A DNA stretch of 64,000 nucleotides from Leuconostoc palmae (GTDB taxonomy: Bacteria > Bacillota > Bacilli > Lactobacillales > Lactobacillaceae). Positions 52,565 to 61,509 of this stretch are shown here, piece by piece (within the stretch, counting starts at the first letter, position 1; each line of letters begins with the position of its first letter). The stretch is taken from contig NZ_BPKZ01000008.1 in NCBI RefSeq assembly GCF_019656075.1, positions 39,022-103,021 of the forward strand. Reading direction: 5' to 3'. The notes beneath the pieces were generated by a model, which saw only the letters and a program-made list of their open reading frames with translations, was not told where the DNA came from and searched no databases. A program made the translations under genes and the position numbers.

Positions 52565-53098
52565 ATGAATTGGTGGAAAAATGTATTTAATCCACACAAA
52601 ATACATCAAAAATTGAGAACAATTGGTCAAATTAATGCAACTCATATTGCAAAAAATTCTGAGTTGCCAGTTATTGCTGCACCTGTTACAGGACAGCTAC
52701 AACAAAATATTGATGATTATGAACCAGTTCGTGGAAAAAATGGATTCATGATGACACCAAATGGTAATAGCATTGTTTCTCCAGTTGCGGGTATAGTAGT
52801 TGAATCAGATCAACAAATACTAGTTATTCAGAGTGTACACAATGATACAATTTCTATTTATTTAAAAACTGATGACTTTACGAAATCACATTTGGCCATC
52901 TATAATGTTGGCCAGCAATTACATGCAGGTGACTTGGTTGGTATAACTAGAGGTGATAATCAAAAGAATAGTATCTATATTATTTTTGATAGAAATAAAG
53001 TGTATCAATTCAAAACTGGATCAGTCTATGCAGGGCAAAACATATTACAGCAAAGTAGTGATGAGGATGATAATGTTGCAACAGAACGAACCAATTAA
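52565..53098 (+). CDS. EIIA(Glc)-like protein without phospho-histidines
   Basis: 177 residues from ATG 52565 (GAGG 6 bases upstream). The middle follows the EIIA-Glc beta-sandwich pattern: VIAAPVTGQL, then NSIVSPVAGIVV and QLHAGDLVGI. The active site is missing: where EIIA has the phospho-acceptor VHFGIDT this protein has SIYLKTDD, and the accessory NHAF is QQIL. It cannot act as a PTS phospho-carrier and may be a regulator or scaffold. The acidic tail overlaps truB by 26 bases. The duplicated-hybrid-motif fold is inference. Confidence 0.7.
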   Translation: MNWWKNVFNPHKIHQKLRTIGQINATHIAKNSELPVIAAPVTGQLQQNIDDYEPVRGKNGFMMTPNGNSIVSPVAGIVVESDQQILVIQSVHNDTISIYLKTDDFTKSHLAIYNVGQQLHAGDLVGITRGDNQKNSIYIIFDRNKVYQFKTGSVYAGQNILQQSSDEDDNVATERTN

Positions 53099-53984
53099 TG
53101 GCATTATAGTTATTAATAAACCTTCTGGCATCACTTCTTTTGATGTTGTTGCTAAAGTGAGAAAAGCATTTGGTCAAAAAAAAGTGGGGCATGCTGGAAC
53201 ATTAGATCCTGATGTATCAGGTGTTTTAGTTGTGGCTTTAGGAAAAGCTACAAAATTGATTGATGAACTACAAGCTAGACCAAAAAAATATGAGGGTGAA
53301 ATTACCTTAGGCTTTTCAACTGAAACCGAAGATGCAAGTGGTGCCATTGTTGAAAATAAACCAATAATAGAACCTTTTGCAGATGCAGAAATTGATCAAG
53401 CCATAAGAGACCTAAATGGCAATATTAAGCAAGTACCACCTATGTTTTCTGCGGTTAAGGTTAATGGTAAACGATTGTATGAATATGCACGTGCTGGTGA
53501 AACAGTGACGCGTCCAGTGCGTGATGCCATTATTTATAACTATCAAAGAACATCAGATATTACGTATAGTCAACAAAGGCAGATATTTAATTTTGAAGCG
53601 ACTGTCTCAAAAGGAACATACATTAGAACACTTGCTGTGGATACGGGTAAAAAACTGCAAATCCCTGCTACCATGACAAAATTAAAACGTATCATGGGTA
53701 GTGGGATGACTTTAGATAAAGCTTGTGATTTTGATGCTATTGTTACCGGTAATCGAGACAGTCTGTTAAATTTAGTTATTCCAATTCCAGATATATTAAC
53801 TTGGCCTAGTAAAGAATTAAGTGCAGATGAATGGTTTGCAGTTAAAAATGGGCAAAAAATCGCCTCTTTTGATGAAGAAAGTGATTTAATTCAACTAACC
53901 TACAAGGGTGAACTTAAAGCAGTATATGCTTATCATGCAGAAAGTAATGACTGGCAATCACGCTATGTCTTTTCAAATAATTAA
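53073..53984 (+). CDS. truB: tRNA pseudouridine-55 synthase
   Basis: Converts U55 of the T-loop in most tRNAs. 303 residues from ATG 53073, inside the end of the previous gene and 5 bases after GAGGA. The N-terminus INGIIVINKPSGITSFDVV and the catalytic aspartate in VGHAGTLDPDVSGVL near residue 45 are typical, as are KKYEGEITLG and KGTYIRTLAVD. It forms a conserved pair with ribF, two bases downstream. Confidence 0.96.
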   Translation: MLQQNEPINGIIVINKPSGITSFDVVAKVRKAFGQKKVGHAGTLDPDVSGVLVVALGKATKLIDELQARPKKYEGEITLGFSTETEDASGAIVENKPIIEPFADAEIDQAIRDLNGNIKQVPPMFSAVKVNGKRLYEYARAGETVTRPVRDAIIYNYQRTSDITYSQQRQIFNFEATVSKGTYIRTLAVDTGKKLQIPATMTKLKRIMGSGMTLDKACDFDAIVTGNRDSLLNLVIPIPDILTWPSKELSADEWFAVKNGQKIASFDEESDLIQLTYKGELKAVYAYHAESNDWQSRYVFSNN

Positions 53985-53986
53985 TT

Positions 53987-54928
53987 ATGAACAAAATAAT
54001 CAAATTACATTATCCGTTGACGGATATTATACAGCCTGCTCAACAAGTTGTTGTTATGGGCTTTTTTGATGGTGTGCATTTAGGGCATAAAGCAGTGATT
54101 TTAAAAGGGAAGCAGTTAGCAGACGATTTGGGGTTAGAGTTGGCTGTTTTAACCTACCAACCACATCCAAGTGTAGTTTTTAAAATGTTAAGCGAACCTT
54201 TAAAATACATAACAACAAGTGATAAAAAAGCGCAGATACTTTTTGACTTAGGTGTATCAAAAATATACAATATGCAATTTACTTCTTTGTTAGCAGCATT
54301 GCAACCACAAGAATTTGTTGATGAAGTATTAATGAAATTGAAGCCTGCAGTGGTTGTGGCTGGTTTTGATCATCTTTATGGTAGTGATCATCAATCTGCA
54401 AATATGTCATTATTAGACACTTATGCTAAAAAAAGATTTAAAGTTGAAATTGTGCCAGAAATATCTGACAAAAATGGCAAAATTGGTTCAACGTCAATTA
54501 AACGCTATCTATCTGAAGGCAATCTCACTGAAGTGAATAATCAACTGGGTCGCATTTATACGACTACTGGCATCGTTGTCCATGGTGAGGCAAGAGGAAG
54601 AAAACTAGGTTTTCCCACTGCGAATATTTTGACGCCTGAATTAGAACGGCTACCTGGTATTGGTATTTATTCAGTACGTATTAGTATTGCTGATCAATGG
54701 TATTTAGGTATGGCAAGTATTGGTCGCAATGTTACTTTTGGTGATAATCGGCCATTGACGGTTGAAATTAATATTTTAAATTTTGACTCAGTTATTTATG
54801 GAGAAGAAGTTATTATTGAATGGCATCATTACTTAAGAGGAGAAGTAAAGTATGATGGTGTGGATAGTTTAATTGCTCAATTAAAGAAAGATAAAATAGA
54901 TACATATCATTATTTTAAAAACATTTGA
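53987..54928 (+). CDS. ribF: Bifunctional riboflavin kinase / FAD synthetase
   Basis: Makes FMN and FAD from riboflavin. 313 residues. The N-terminal adenylyltransferase half has VVMGFFDGVHLGHKAVI and GFDHLYGSDHQ; the C-terminal kinase half has GEARGRKLGFPTANI and the family-typical NFDSVIYGEEV. It begins two bases after the truB stop without a strong ribosome site, suggesting translational coupling. The stop codon lies inside the terminator stem. Confidence 0.96.
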   Translation: MNKIIKLHYPLTDIIQPAQQVVVMGFFDGVHLGHKAVILKGKQLADDLGLELAVLTYQPHPSVVFKMLSEPLKYITTSDKKAQILFDLGVSKIYNMQFTSLLAALQPQEFVDEVLMKLKPAVVVAGFDHLYGSDHQSANMSLLDTYAKKRFKVEIVPEISDKNGKIGSTSIKRYLSEGNLTEVNNQLGRIYTTTGIVVHGEARGRKLGFPTANILTPELERLPGIGIYSVRISIADQWYLGMASIGRNVTFGDNRPLTVEINILNFDSVIYGEEVIIEWHHYLRGEVKYDGVDSLIAQLKKDKIDTYHYFKNI

Positions 54929-54948
54929 TCGATTATCAAATGTTTTTT
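54921..54948 (+). terminator. Terminator after ribF
   Basis: 9-bp stem ACATTTGAT / ATCAAATGT, 5-base loop, six T. The T-run overlaps the first bases of the CIRCE element. Confidence 0.85.
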
Positions 54949-54973
54949 AGCACTTGAATAAAAAGAGTGCTAA
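54947..54973 (+). promoter_or_regulatory. CIRCE element 1 (HrcA operator)
   Basis: TTAGCACTT-N9-GAGTGCTAA, one base from the consensus TTAGCACTC-N9-GAGTGCTAA, just upstream of the hrcA promoter. Confidence 0.92.
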
Positions 54974-54979
54974 AAAGGG

Positions 54980-55010
54980 TTGCTTTTTATGAAAAATAGT
55001 GTAATATAAT
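54980..55010 (+). promoter_or_regulatory. hrcA promoter
   Basis: TTGCTT (54980-54985) and TATAAT (55005-55010) with a 19-bp spacer, between two CIRCE elements. The RNA start would be near 55016. Confidence 0.6.
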
Positions 55011-55015
55011 AAATG

Positions 55016-55041
55016 TTAGCAGTTAAAAATTTGAGTGCTAA
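55016..55041 (+). promoter_or_regulatory. CIRCE element 2 (degenerate left arm)
   Basis: TTAGCAGTT, 8-base spacer, perfect GAGTGCTAA. The left arm has two mismatches and the spacer is one base short; it sits at the predicted RNA start. Confidence 0.75.
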
Positions 55042-55056
55042 ATCGGAGGTGATGGA

Positions 55057-56085
55057 ATGCTAACTGAAAGACAAAAATTGATCTTAAGCGCCATTATCTG
55101 CGAGTATACAGAAACTTCAAAGGCAGTTGGTTCTAAAAGTTTACAAGAGCAACTTAGCATCAAAGTTAGTTCTGCGACCATTCGCAATGAAATGGCAGCA
55201 CTTGAAGCTGAATCATTAATTAAGAAGTTACACACCTCTGCAGGTCGCGTACCATCACGGCAAGGGTATCGATATTATCTTGATCATTTAATGATGACTA
55301 GAGTTGTCACTCAGCAAGATGTTAAGATGGTTATGCAATCCTTCAGAGGTAATTTCCATGAAATTGATGATTTATTAGAAGAGTTAGCACGTACTTTATC
55401 TGATTTCACGAATGTAACAGCTCTAATCTTAAAACCAAAGCGTTTAAATATTAAAGTCTCGGGATTCAGATTAGTGCCTTTAGAAAATCAGCAACTAATT
55501 GCAGTACTTGTAACAAGTGATGGAAAGGTGACTAGTCAAACGTTTAAACTACCTAAAGATCGGTCTTTGTCTTCATTGAATAGTATGGTTAGATATATTA
55601 ATGATCAGATGATAGGTCATTCTGTCCTTGAAGTTTTGCACATGATGCAATCTGATGATTTACCTACAAAAATGAGCAGAATTATTGAAACCCCTACTGC
55701 GTTTCTTCAATTGTTTGGTGATGTACTTGCAAGATCTGTTGGTGACAATGTTCATATTGGTGGTAGGTTAAATGTCCTTGATTTTGATGAAATTACGAAT
55801 CAGGATTTTGACGTAAAACGTTTATTACAATTTTTAGAGTCACCTTCAGAAATTCGGCGCGTAGCTAAAACATCAGGTAATCATACCGTTGTCAAAATTG
55901 GTAAAGAAATTCAAGAACCATTACTCGCATCGTTTAGTCTCATTACGCGTTCATTTCATATACCCCATCAAGGGGATGGCATTATTGCACTTTTAGGGCC
56001 AATTAGGACTGCGTATTCACGAAATGTATTATTAATTGATGCTTATGGGGAAGCCCTAACTCAAAAAATGATCGAATATACATAA
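55057..56085 (+). CDS. hrcA: Heat-inducible transcription repressor HrcA
   Basis: Binds CIRCE to repress class I heat-shock genes; released on heat shock, with activity supported by GroEL in other Firmicutes. 342 residues. The N-terminal winged helix reads [18 protein letters not shown] and [14 protein letters not shown], followed by [25 protein letters not shown] lies 7 bases before the ATG. First gene of the hrcA-grpE-dnaK-dnaJ operon and, given the two CIRCE sites, autoregulated. Confidence 0.96.
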   Translation: MLTERQKLILSAIICEYTETSKAVGSKSLQEQLSIKVSSATIRNEMAALEAESLIKKLHTSAGRVPSRQGYRYYLDHLMMTRVVTQQDVKMVMQSFRGNFHEIDDLLEELARTLSDFTNVTALILKPKRLNIKVSGFRLVPLENQQLIAVLVTSDGKVTSQTFKLPKDRSLSSLNSMVRYINDQMIGHSVLEVLHMMQSDDLPTKMSRIIETPTAFLQLFGDVLARSVGDNVHIGGRLNVLDFDEITNQDFDVKRLLQFLESPSEIRRVAKTSGNHTVVKIGKEIQEPLLASFSLITRSFHIPHQGDGIIALLGPIRTAYSRNVLLIDAYGEALTQKMIEYT

Positions 56086-56102
56086 ATTAGGAGGTCACTC
56101 AC

Positions 56103-56675
56103 GTGACAGAAAAGTTAAATGAAGAATTAGATGAACAAGTAGTAGCAGAGAATGATGAAGTTGTTACGGAACAAATTGAAAAAGATGCTAACGTACTGCA
56201 AGAAGATGTTACTATTGATCCGCATGAAAAAAAGTTAGAAGATTTAAAAGGAAAAGTAACTGAATTAGAAGATAAATTGTTGCGTTCTCAAGCTGAAACG
56301 CAAAATATACAACAGCGTCATGCCCGAGAAATACAGAGCATTAGAAAATACGAAGGGCAAAAATTAGCTGCTGCTATCTTACCCGCTGTAGACAATTTGG
56401 AAAGAGCATTAGCAGTTGAATCAGATGATGCTGTTACTCAACAAATCAAAACTGGTGTGGAAATGACACTAAAAACTCTTGTTCAAGCATTACATGACAA
56501 TGGTATTAGTGCAACTGGTGAAGTAGGTGAAACTTTTGATCCAACAAAGCATCAAGCAATTCAAAGTGTCGATTCTGACGCTGTAGCATCAGATGAGATT
56601 GCTAGTGTGTTGCAAAAAGGATATATGATACAAGATCGTGTACTAAGACCAGCAATGGTGGCAGTAGCTAAGTAA
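56103..56675 (+). CDS. grpE: Nucleotide exchange factor GrpE
   Basis: Releases ADP from DnaK. 190 residues from GTG at 56103, with AGGAGG about 8 bases upstream. The first ~45 residues are strongly acidic and probably disordered; then a long coiled coil (EKKLEDLKGKVTELEDKLLR) and the C-terminal beta-domain (GEVGETFDPTKHQAIQSV; YMIQDRVLRPAMVAVAK). Second gene of the dnaK operon. Confidence 0.96.
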   Translation: MTEKLNEELDEQVVAENDEVVTEQIEKDANVLQEDVTIDPHEKKLEDLKGKVTELEDKLLRSQAETQNIQQRHAREIQSIRKYEGQKLAAAILPAVDNLERALAVESDDAVTQQIKTGVEMTLKTLVQALHDNGISATGEVGETFDPTKHQAIQSVDSDAVASDEIASVLQKGYMIQDRVLRPAMVAVAK

Positions 56676-56773
56676 TTTGTGAGAACAAAGTTACGTTATG
56701 GTGATTCAGCGTTAGCACTACACCTTAAAAAGATAATAAATTTAATTACATAAACTAAAAGGGAGAACAATTC

Positions 56774-58618
56774 ATGTCAAAGATTATTGGAATTGACTTA
56801 GGAACAACAAACTCTGCAGTAGCCGTGCTTGAAGGTGGCGAACCAAAAATTATTACAAATCCAGATGGTGGTCGTACAACACCTTCTGTTGTATCTTTCA
56901 AAAATGGTGAAAGTCAAGTGGGTGATGTTGCTAAGCGTCAAGCCATTACTAACCCAGAAACTATTATTTCAATCAAGTCACACATGGGTGAAGCGGGATA
57001 TAAAGTAAATGCTGGTGGTAAAGATTACACACCACAAGAAATTTCAGCAATGATCTTGCAATATATCAAAGGCTATGCTGAAGATTATTTAGGTGAAAAA
57101 GTTGAAAAAGCAGTTATTACTGTTCCTGCATACTTTAATGATGCCCAACGTCAAGCAACTAAGGATGCGGGTAAGATTGCTGGTTTGGAAGTTGAACGTA
57201 TTATTAACGAACCAACAGCCGCAGCTTTGGCTTATGGTTTGGATAAGTTAGACAAGGATGAAAAGATTCTTGTTTATGATTTGGGTGGTGGTACATTTGA
57301 TGTGTCTATCCTTGAATTAGGTGATGGTGTCTTTGAAGTTTTGTCAACAAATGGTGACACCCACCTTGGTGGTGATGACTTTGATAACAAGATCATTGAT
57401 TATTTAGCTGCGCAATTTAAGGCAGACAATGGCATTGACTTGAAAGATGATAAACTCGCATTGCAACGTTTGAAAGATGCTGCTGAATCAGCTAAGAAGA
57501 CATTGTCTTCAGCTAACGAAGCACAAATCGATTTGCCATTTATCGCTTCTGGTGATCAAGGACCATTACATTTGCAAACATCTTTGTCACGTGCAAAGTT
57601 TAATGAATTGACGGCTGATTTGATTAAGCGAGCTGAACAACCTGTTTTGAATGCCTTGAAGGATGCAGGTTTGTCATTCTCAGACATCGATGAAGTCATC
57701 TTGAATGGTGGTTCAACACGTATCCCTGCCGTACAAGAATCTGTCAAGAAGTTGACTGGTAAGGAACCTAACCATTCAATCAACCCTGATGAAGCAGTTG
57801 CTCTTGGTGCTGCTGTACAAGGTGGTGTGATCACTGGTGATGTGAAGGATGTTGTCTTGTTGGACGTGACACCTTTGTCATTGGGTATCGAAACAATGGG
57901 TGGTGTCTTCACTAAGTTGATCGATCGTAATACAACGATCCCAACATCAAAGTCACAAGTCTTCTCAACAGCCGCAGATAACCAACCAGCTGTCGACATT
58001 CATGTCTTGCAAGGTGAGCGTTCAATGGCTGCCGACAACAAGACTTTGGGTCGTTTCCAATTGTCAGATATTCCTGCTGCAAAGCGTGGTGTGCCACAAA
58101 TTGAAGTGACATTTGATATTGACCGTAACGGTATTGTATCTGTTTCTGCCAAGGATTTGGGTACACAAAAGGAACAAAAGATTACCATTCAAGCCGCTGG
58201 TGGTTTGACAGACGAAGAAATCGAACAAATGATGAACGATGCTAAGGCAAACGAAGAAGCCGATGCAAAGAAAAAAGAAGCTGTTGATACACGCAACGAA
58301 GCTGACCAATTGATCTTCTCAACAGAAGCAACACTTGAAGAAGTTGGTGACAAGCTAGGTGATGACGACAAGAAGGCAACGCAAGAAGCCCTTGAAGCAT
58401 TGAAAAAGGCCAAGGAAGAGGCTGCTGCCGATGATGCTGATTTGACTGATTTGAAGACTAAATCAGAAGAATTGGCGAAGGCTGCACAAGAGTTGGCAAT
58501 GAAGTTGTACCAACAAGCAGCACCTCAAGAAGGCGCCGAAGGCGAAGCAAAACCTAAAGACGACAATACCGTTGATGGTGATTTTGAAGAAGTTGACCCT
58601 TCTAAGAAGAAAGATTAA
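56774..58618 (+). CDS. dnaK: Molecular chaperone DnaK (Hsp70)
   Basis: ATP-driven folding chaperone. 614 residues. Hsp70 signatures: [15 protein letters not shown] at the N-terminus, [15 protein letters not shown] near 170, and [14 protein letters not shown] near 310. The substrate-binding domain begins near 365 ([17 protein letters not shown]), and the lid ends [28 protein letters not shown] lies 8 bases upstream. Codon use becomes markedly more biased (AAG, TTC, GAC) in the 3' half. Confidence 0.98.
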   Translation: MSKIIGIDLGTTNSAVAVLEGGEPKIITNPDGGRTTPSVVSFKNGESQVGDVAKRQAITNPETIISIKSHMGEAGYKVNAGGKDYTPQEISAMILQYIKGYAEDYLGEKVEKAVITVPAYFNDAQRQATKDAGKIAGLEVERIINEPTAAALAYGLDKLDKDEKILVYDLGGGTFDVSILELGDGVFEVLSTNGDTHLGGDDFDNKIIDYLAAQFKADNGIDLKDDKLALQRLKDAAESAKKTLSSANEAQIDLPFIASGDQGPLHLQTSLSRAKFNELTADLIKRAEQPVLNALKDAGLSFSDIDEVILNGGSTRIPAVQESVKKLTGKEPNHSINPDEAVALGAAVQGGVITGDVKDVVLLDVTPLSLGIETMGGVFTKLIDRNTTIPTSKSQVFSTAADNQPAVDIHVLQGERSMAADNKTLGRFQLSDIPAAKRGVPQIEVTFDIDRNGIVSVSAKDLGTQKEQKITIQAAGGLTDEEIEQMMNDAKANEEADAKKKEAVDTRNEADQLIFSTEATLEEVGDKLGDDDKKATQEALEALKKAKEEAAADDADLTDLKTKSEELAKAAQELAMKLYQQAAPQEGAEGEAKPKDDNTVDGDFEEVDPSKKKD

Positions 58619-58644
58619 TTAATTTATACAGTACATCATTAAAA

Positions 58645-58674
58645 ACAAACCGCATTCGTTTGAGTGCGGTTTGT
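58645..58674 (+). repeat. Hairpin between dnaK and dnaJ
   Basis: 10-bp stem ACAAACCGCA / TGCGGTTTGT with a 10-base loop in the 84-base gap. No T-run; it may set the relative message level of dnaJ by processing. Confidence 0.65.
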
Positions 58675-58702
58675 GTACATAATATGTTAGAGGAGTAGAT
58701 CA

Positions 58703-59605
58703 TTGAACAATACAGAATATTATGATCGTCTTGGAGTAGATAAAAGCGCAAGTCAAGATGACATTAAAAAAGCTTATCGCAAATTATCTAAGAAATATCA
58801 CCCAGATATCAACCATGAGCCTGGTGCAGAAGCTAAGTATAAAGAAATTCAAGAAGCTTTTGAAACACTCGGTGATGAACAGAAAAGAGCACAATATGAT
58901 CAGTTTGGTCCTGCGGGTGCTGCGGGACAAGGTGGCTTTGGTGGTTACCAGCAGAGTGGTTTTGGTGACTTTTCAGATTTAGGTGATATCTTTAGCCAAA
59001 TGTTTGGCGGAGGCTTCGATCCTAATCGTCCTCGCAAAGGGCAAGATTTACAATATCGTATGCGCTTAAGTTTTGAAGAAGCTATCTTTGGTAAAGAAGA
59101 AGTTATCAAATTTAATCGTGGCGATGGGCCTCATGAAATTAAAGTAACGGTACCAGCGGGTGTTGAAACTGGGCAACAAATGCGTTTGGCTGGTCAAGGT
59201 GAAGATGGGATTAATGGTGGTCCACGTGGTGATTTGTTTGTTGTATTTCAAGTTGCACCTTCAAAAGATGGATTTGAGCGTGATGGCGCTGACATTTATT
59301 TAGAGCAGAAGATTAATTTTGTCACTGCTACTTTAGGAGATGAAATACAAGTAAAATCAGTACACGGTGATGTTAACCTAAAAATACCAGCTGGTACACA
59401 AACAGGTACTCGGTTCCGTTTGCGTGGTAAAGGGGCACCTAGATTAAGAGGGACTGGTAACGGGGATCAATATGTTGTAGTTAAAATTGATGTACCGACT
59501 AAACTTAACCGTGATCAGAAAAAAGCTTTGGAAGCCTTTCAAGAAGCTACTACTGGAAAAAAGAAAAAAAGTTTTTTTGATAAGTTAGAAGAACTAACTG
59601 ATTAA
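58703..59605 (+). CDS. dnaJ: DnaJ co-chaperone lacking the zinc-finger domain
   Basis: Stimulates DnaK ATPase and delivers substrates. 300 residues instead of about 375-380. The J-domain with HPD (KKYHPDIN) and a Gly/Phe-rich linker ([20 protein letters not shown], residues ~75-95) are normal, and the two C-terminal beta-domains are present ([39 protein letters not shown]). The four CxxCxGxG repeats are absent; no cysteine occurs in the protein. The architecture is that of class B DnaJ/CbpA, yet it occupies the canonical dnaJ position. The start is TTG, 7 bases after GAGGAG. Confidence 0.93.
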   Translation: MNNTEYYDRLGVDKSASQDDIKKAYRKLSKKYHPDINHEPGAEAKYKEIQEAFETLGDEQKRAQYDQFGPAGAAGQGGFGGYQQSGFGDFSDLGDIFSQMFGGGFDPNRPRKGQDLQYRMRLSFEEAIFGKEEVIKFNRGDGPHEIKVTVPAGVETGQQMRLAGQGEDGINGGPRGDLFVVFQVAPSKDGFERDGADIYLEQKINFVTATLGDEIQVKSVHGDVNLKIPAGTQTGTRFRLRGKGAPRLRGTGNGDQYVVVKIDVPTKLNRDQKKALEAFQEATTGKKKKSFFDKLEELTD

Positions 59606-59640
59606 ATAAAAAGCACGTACTTGTACGTGCTTTTTATTTA
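59604..59640 (+). terminator. Terminator after dnaJ
   Basis: 17-bp perfect inverted repeat AAATAAAAAGCACGTAC / GTACGTGCTTTTTATTT separated by only TT, followed by T-rich sequence. Confidence 0.88.
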
Positions 59641-59651
59641 TGATGATAATA

Positions 59652-59715
59652 TAACTAATGCAATGAGGCGAATACTTTTCTCACTATTGCATTAGTTAAG
59701 ATATTGAGAAAAGTA
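59652..59715. repeat. Two interleaved perfect inverted repeats between dnaJ and def
   Basis: Repeat A: 59652-59664 with 59686-59698 (13 bp). Repeat B: 59673-59683 with 59705-59715 (11 bp). The order is A-B-A'-B', and each pair has a 21-base spacer. As RNA this is a pseudoknot topology or, more plausibly given the short connecting loops, two mutually exclusive hairpins. It stands between the dnaJ and def terminators. Confidence 0.8.
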
Positions 59716-59718
59716 ATA

Positions 59719-59748
59719 GAAAAAGCCACAGTATTTTCTGTGACTTTC
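59719..59748 (-). terminator. Terminator of def
   Basis: 10-bp stem on the minus strand with one G-U pair that forms only in minus-strand RNA, 6-base loop and U-run, just after the def stop. Confidence 0.75.
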
Positions 59749-59753
59749 AATGT

Positions 59754-60332
59754 TTAATCAATATATTTTGTATCGTTGTCTACTTCCCAAGGTGCTGTTA
59801 AATCAATGTGATCATAATACAAATGACCATGTAAATGATCTATTTCATGCTGAAAAACAATTGCAGGGTAATCTCGAAGCTTAATTGTTTTGGTATTGCC
59901 ATCTTCATCTTGATAACGCACAGTGATGCGATTAGCACGTGGTACAAATCCGGGAACATCTTCATCAACAGATAAGCAACCCTCACCAACGTTTAGCGCT
60001 GAACGTTTTACAGATTCAGAAATGATAACAGGATTGAAAATCGTACCTTTAAAATAAGGGGTATCATCATGTTCATGTGGGTCAATTGAAGGAATTAATA
60101 CAGAAGCCATATTTAAAGAATAGCCAACTTGTGGAGCAGCTAATCCAACTCCTGGTCGTAAACCATATTTTTCGTTTTTGTCTTCATCTTGAGAAATAAC
60201 AAGATAAGTCATCATATCTTTTGCCAATTGAGCATGCTCTTCAATTAAAGGAAAAGAAACATCATTTGCAATTTGGCGTAAAACTGGATCACCATCACGA
60301 GTTATTTTATCCATAGTAAATCTAATTGTCAT
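59754..60332 (-). CDS. def: Peptide deformylase
   Basis: Removes the N-formyl group from nascent proteins; acts before the aminopeptidase encoded at 5437. 192 residues, type II length of Gram-positives. Motif 1 GVGLAAPQVG, motif 2 EGCLSVDEDVPG with the metal cysteine, motif 3 HEIDHLHG with two metal histidines and the catalytic Glu. GAGGTG lies 8 bases before the ATG on the minus strand. Monocistronic. Confidence 0.96.
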   Translation of the reverse strand: MTIRFTMDKITRDGDPVLRQIANDVSFPLIEEHAQLAKDMMTYLVISQDEDKNEKYGLRPGVGLAAPQVGYSLNMASVLIPSIDPHEHDDTPYFKGTIFNPVIISESVKRSALNVGEGCLSVDEDVPGFVPRANRITVRYQDEDGNTKTIKLRDYPAIVFQHEIDHLHGHLYYDHIDLTAPWEVDNDTKYID

Positions 60333-60372
60333 CTATTTTCACCTCATTAATAGTATATCAAAGTACACTACA

Positions 60373-60381
60373 TGTTAAAAT
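60373..60381 (+). promoter_or_regulatory. Extended -10 promoter placing the RNA start at the ATG of the UPF0223 gene
   Basis: TGTTAAAAT within CATGTTAAAATA; 7 bases separate it from the ATG at 60388, so the transcript is predicted to be leaderless. Confidence 0.55.
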
Positions 60382-60387
60382 ATAGTC

Positions 60388-60660
60388 ATGGATAAAAATT
60401 ATACTTTACCAATCGATGGAAATTGGTCAGTCGAAGATATTGTTACAGTGAGTACTTTAGTTGACAGTGTTTTGAAAGTTTATGAAAATGGCGTCAAAAA
60501 AGAGATTTTAATGAACAATTATCGTAACTTTTTAGCTGTCATACCTTCAAAAAGCGAGCAAAAACAATTTGATAAGGATTTTGAAAAGCAAACGGGATAT
60601 AGCATTTATCGCACAATGAAGTTTGCTAGTCAAACAGTAAAAGACAAGGTTAAACAATGA
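60388..60660 (+). CDS. UPF0223 family protein (YktA-like)
   Basis: 90 residues, alpha-helical, function unknown. Family features: YTLPIDGNWSVEDIVTV at the N-terminus, VIPSKSEQKQFDKDFEKQTG and SIYRTMKFA at the end. No ribosome site is visible before the ATG and a TGnTAAAAT box lies 7 bases upstream, suggesting leaderless translation. The stop overlaps the next ATG (ATGA). The order with an inositol-phosphatase-family gene and typA matches the Bacillus yktA-yktC-typA neighbourhood. Confidence 0.85.
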   Translation: MDKNYTLPIDGNWSVEDIVTVSTLVDSVLKVYENGVKKEILMNNYRNFLAVIPSKSEQKQFDKDFEKQTGYSIYRTMKFASQTVKDKVKQ

Positions 60661-61445
60661 ATGATTTAAGCTTGATTGAACAACAAGAAATAGATCAAAT
60701 GGTACTTTTATGGCTAAATGAAGTTAGAAAAAAAACCATTGCAGCTATGCAGCAACAACTGAATGTTTACACTAAAAATGATCAAAGAGATTTAGTGACG
60801 AATGTTGATCGTGAAAATGAACGTTTTTTAACTGATAAAATTCGACATTATGATACGAGTGCACATATTATAAGTGAAGAAGGTTTTGGTGATCGTCAAT
60901 TAACGATGGCAGGAAATATGTGGTTTGTAGATCCTATCGATGGTACCATGAATTTTGTCAAGCAACAATCAGATTTTGCAATTATGATAGCGCTTTATAG
61001 AGAAAACAAACCAGTGTTAGCTTGGATTTTGGATGTTGTGAATAATATTGTTTATCATGGTGGGCCTGCAATTGGTGTGTTTGCTAATCAATTAAAACTG
61101 GCTCCGCCAAATAATGAGTCTTTATCAGAAGGTATTGTGTTATTAAGTGGTGCACGCCTATTATATGGTATGTTTGGTTATGATAGAATAGCTAAAGAAG
61201 CGCTTGGATATCGTGTTATCGGTGCTGCTGGGCCTTCATTTATACGTGTTATTTTAGGGCAAGCTGTAGGATATTCTTCTAAAATGATGCCTTGGGATTT
61301 TGCTGCTGGACGTATTTTAGCTGAATCACTTGGATTATTAGTTTCAGATATTGACGGTAAGCCACTAGATATGTTATCATCAAACATAGTATTAGTGGCT
61401 ACTGATCGCGCGCATCGTGATATTTTAACGTTGCATAAAAGCTAG
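60657..61445 (+). CDS. Inositol monophosphatase family phosphatase
   Basis: 262 residues, YktC/SuhB type; dephosphorylates inositol phosphate or a related sugar or nucleotide phosphate. Metal-binding motifs: EEGFG near 75, WFVDPIDGTMNFVKQ near 95, and the C-terminal MMPWDFAAGRILAESLG. It is coupled to the upstream gene by ATGA overlap. The true substrate in lactic bacteria is not established. Its TAG stop is inside the terminator stem. Confidence 0.9.
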   Translation: MNDLSLIEQQEIDQMVLLWLNEVRKKTIAAMQQQLNVYTKNDQRDLVTNVDRENERFLTDKIRHYDTSAHIISEEGFGDRQLTMAGNMWFVDPIDGTMNFVKQQSDFAIMIALYRENKPVLAWILDVVNNIVYHGGPAIGVFANQLKLAPPNNESLSEGIVLLSGARLLYGMFGYDRIAKEALGYRVIGAAGPSFIRVILGQAVGYSSKMMPWDFAAGRILAESLGLLVSDIDGKPLDMLSSNIVLVATDRAHRDILTLHKS

Positions 61446-61467
61446 GGCACATTGGACCCTAGCTTTT
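61438..61467 (+). terminator. Terminator after the phosphatase gene
   Basis: 10-bp stem AAAGCTAGGG / CCCTAGCTTT with a 9-base loop and a short T-run. Confidence 0.82.
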
Positions 61468-61509
61468 ACTATGAGATAAGTAGCATTAAATTAAAGGAGC
61501 ACTAGGAAA

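Noticed and set aside
58703..59605. DnaJ zinc finger lost by a frameshift
   Set aside because: No cysteine-rich CxxCxGxG stretch is encoded in any frame within the gene, so the domain is truly absent.
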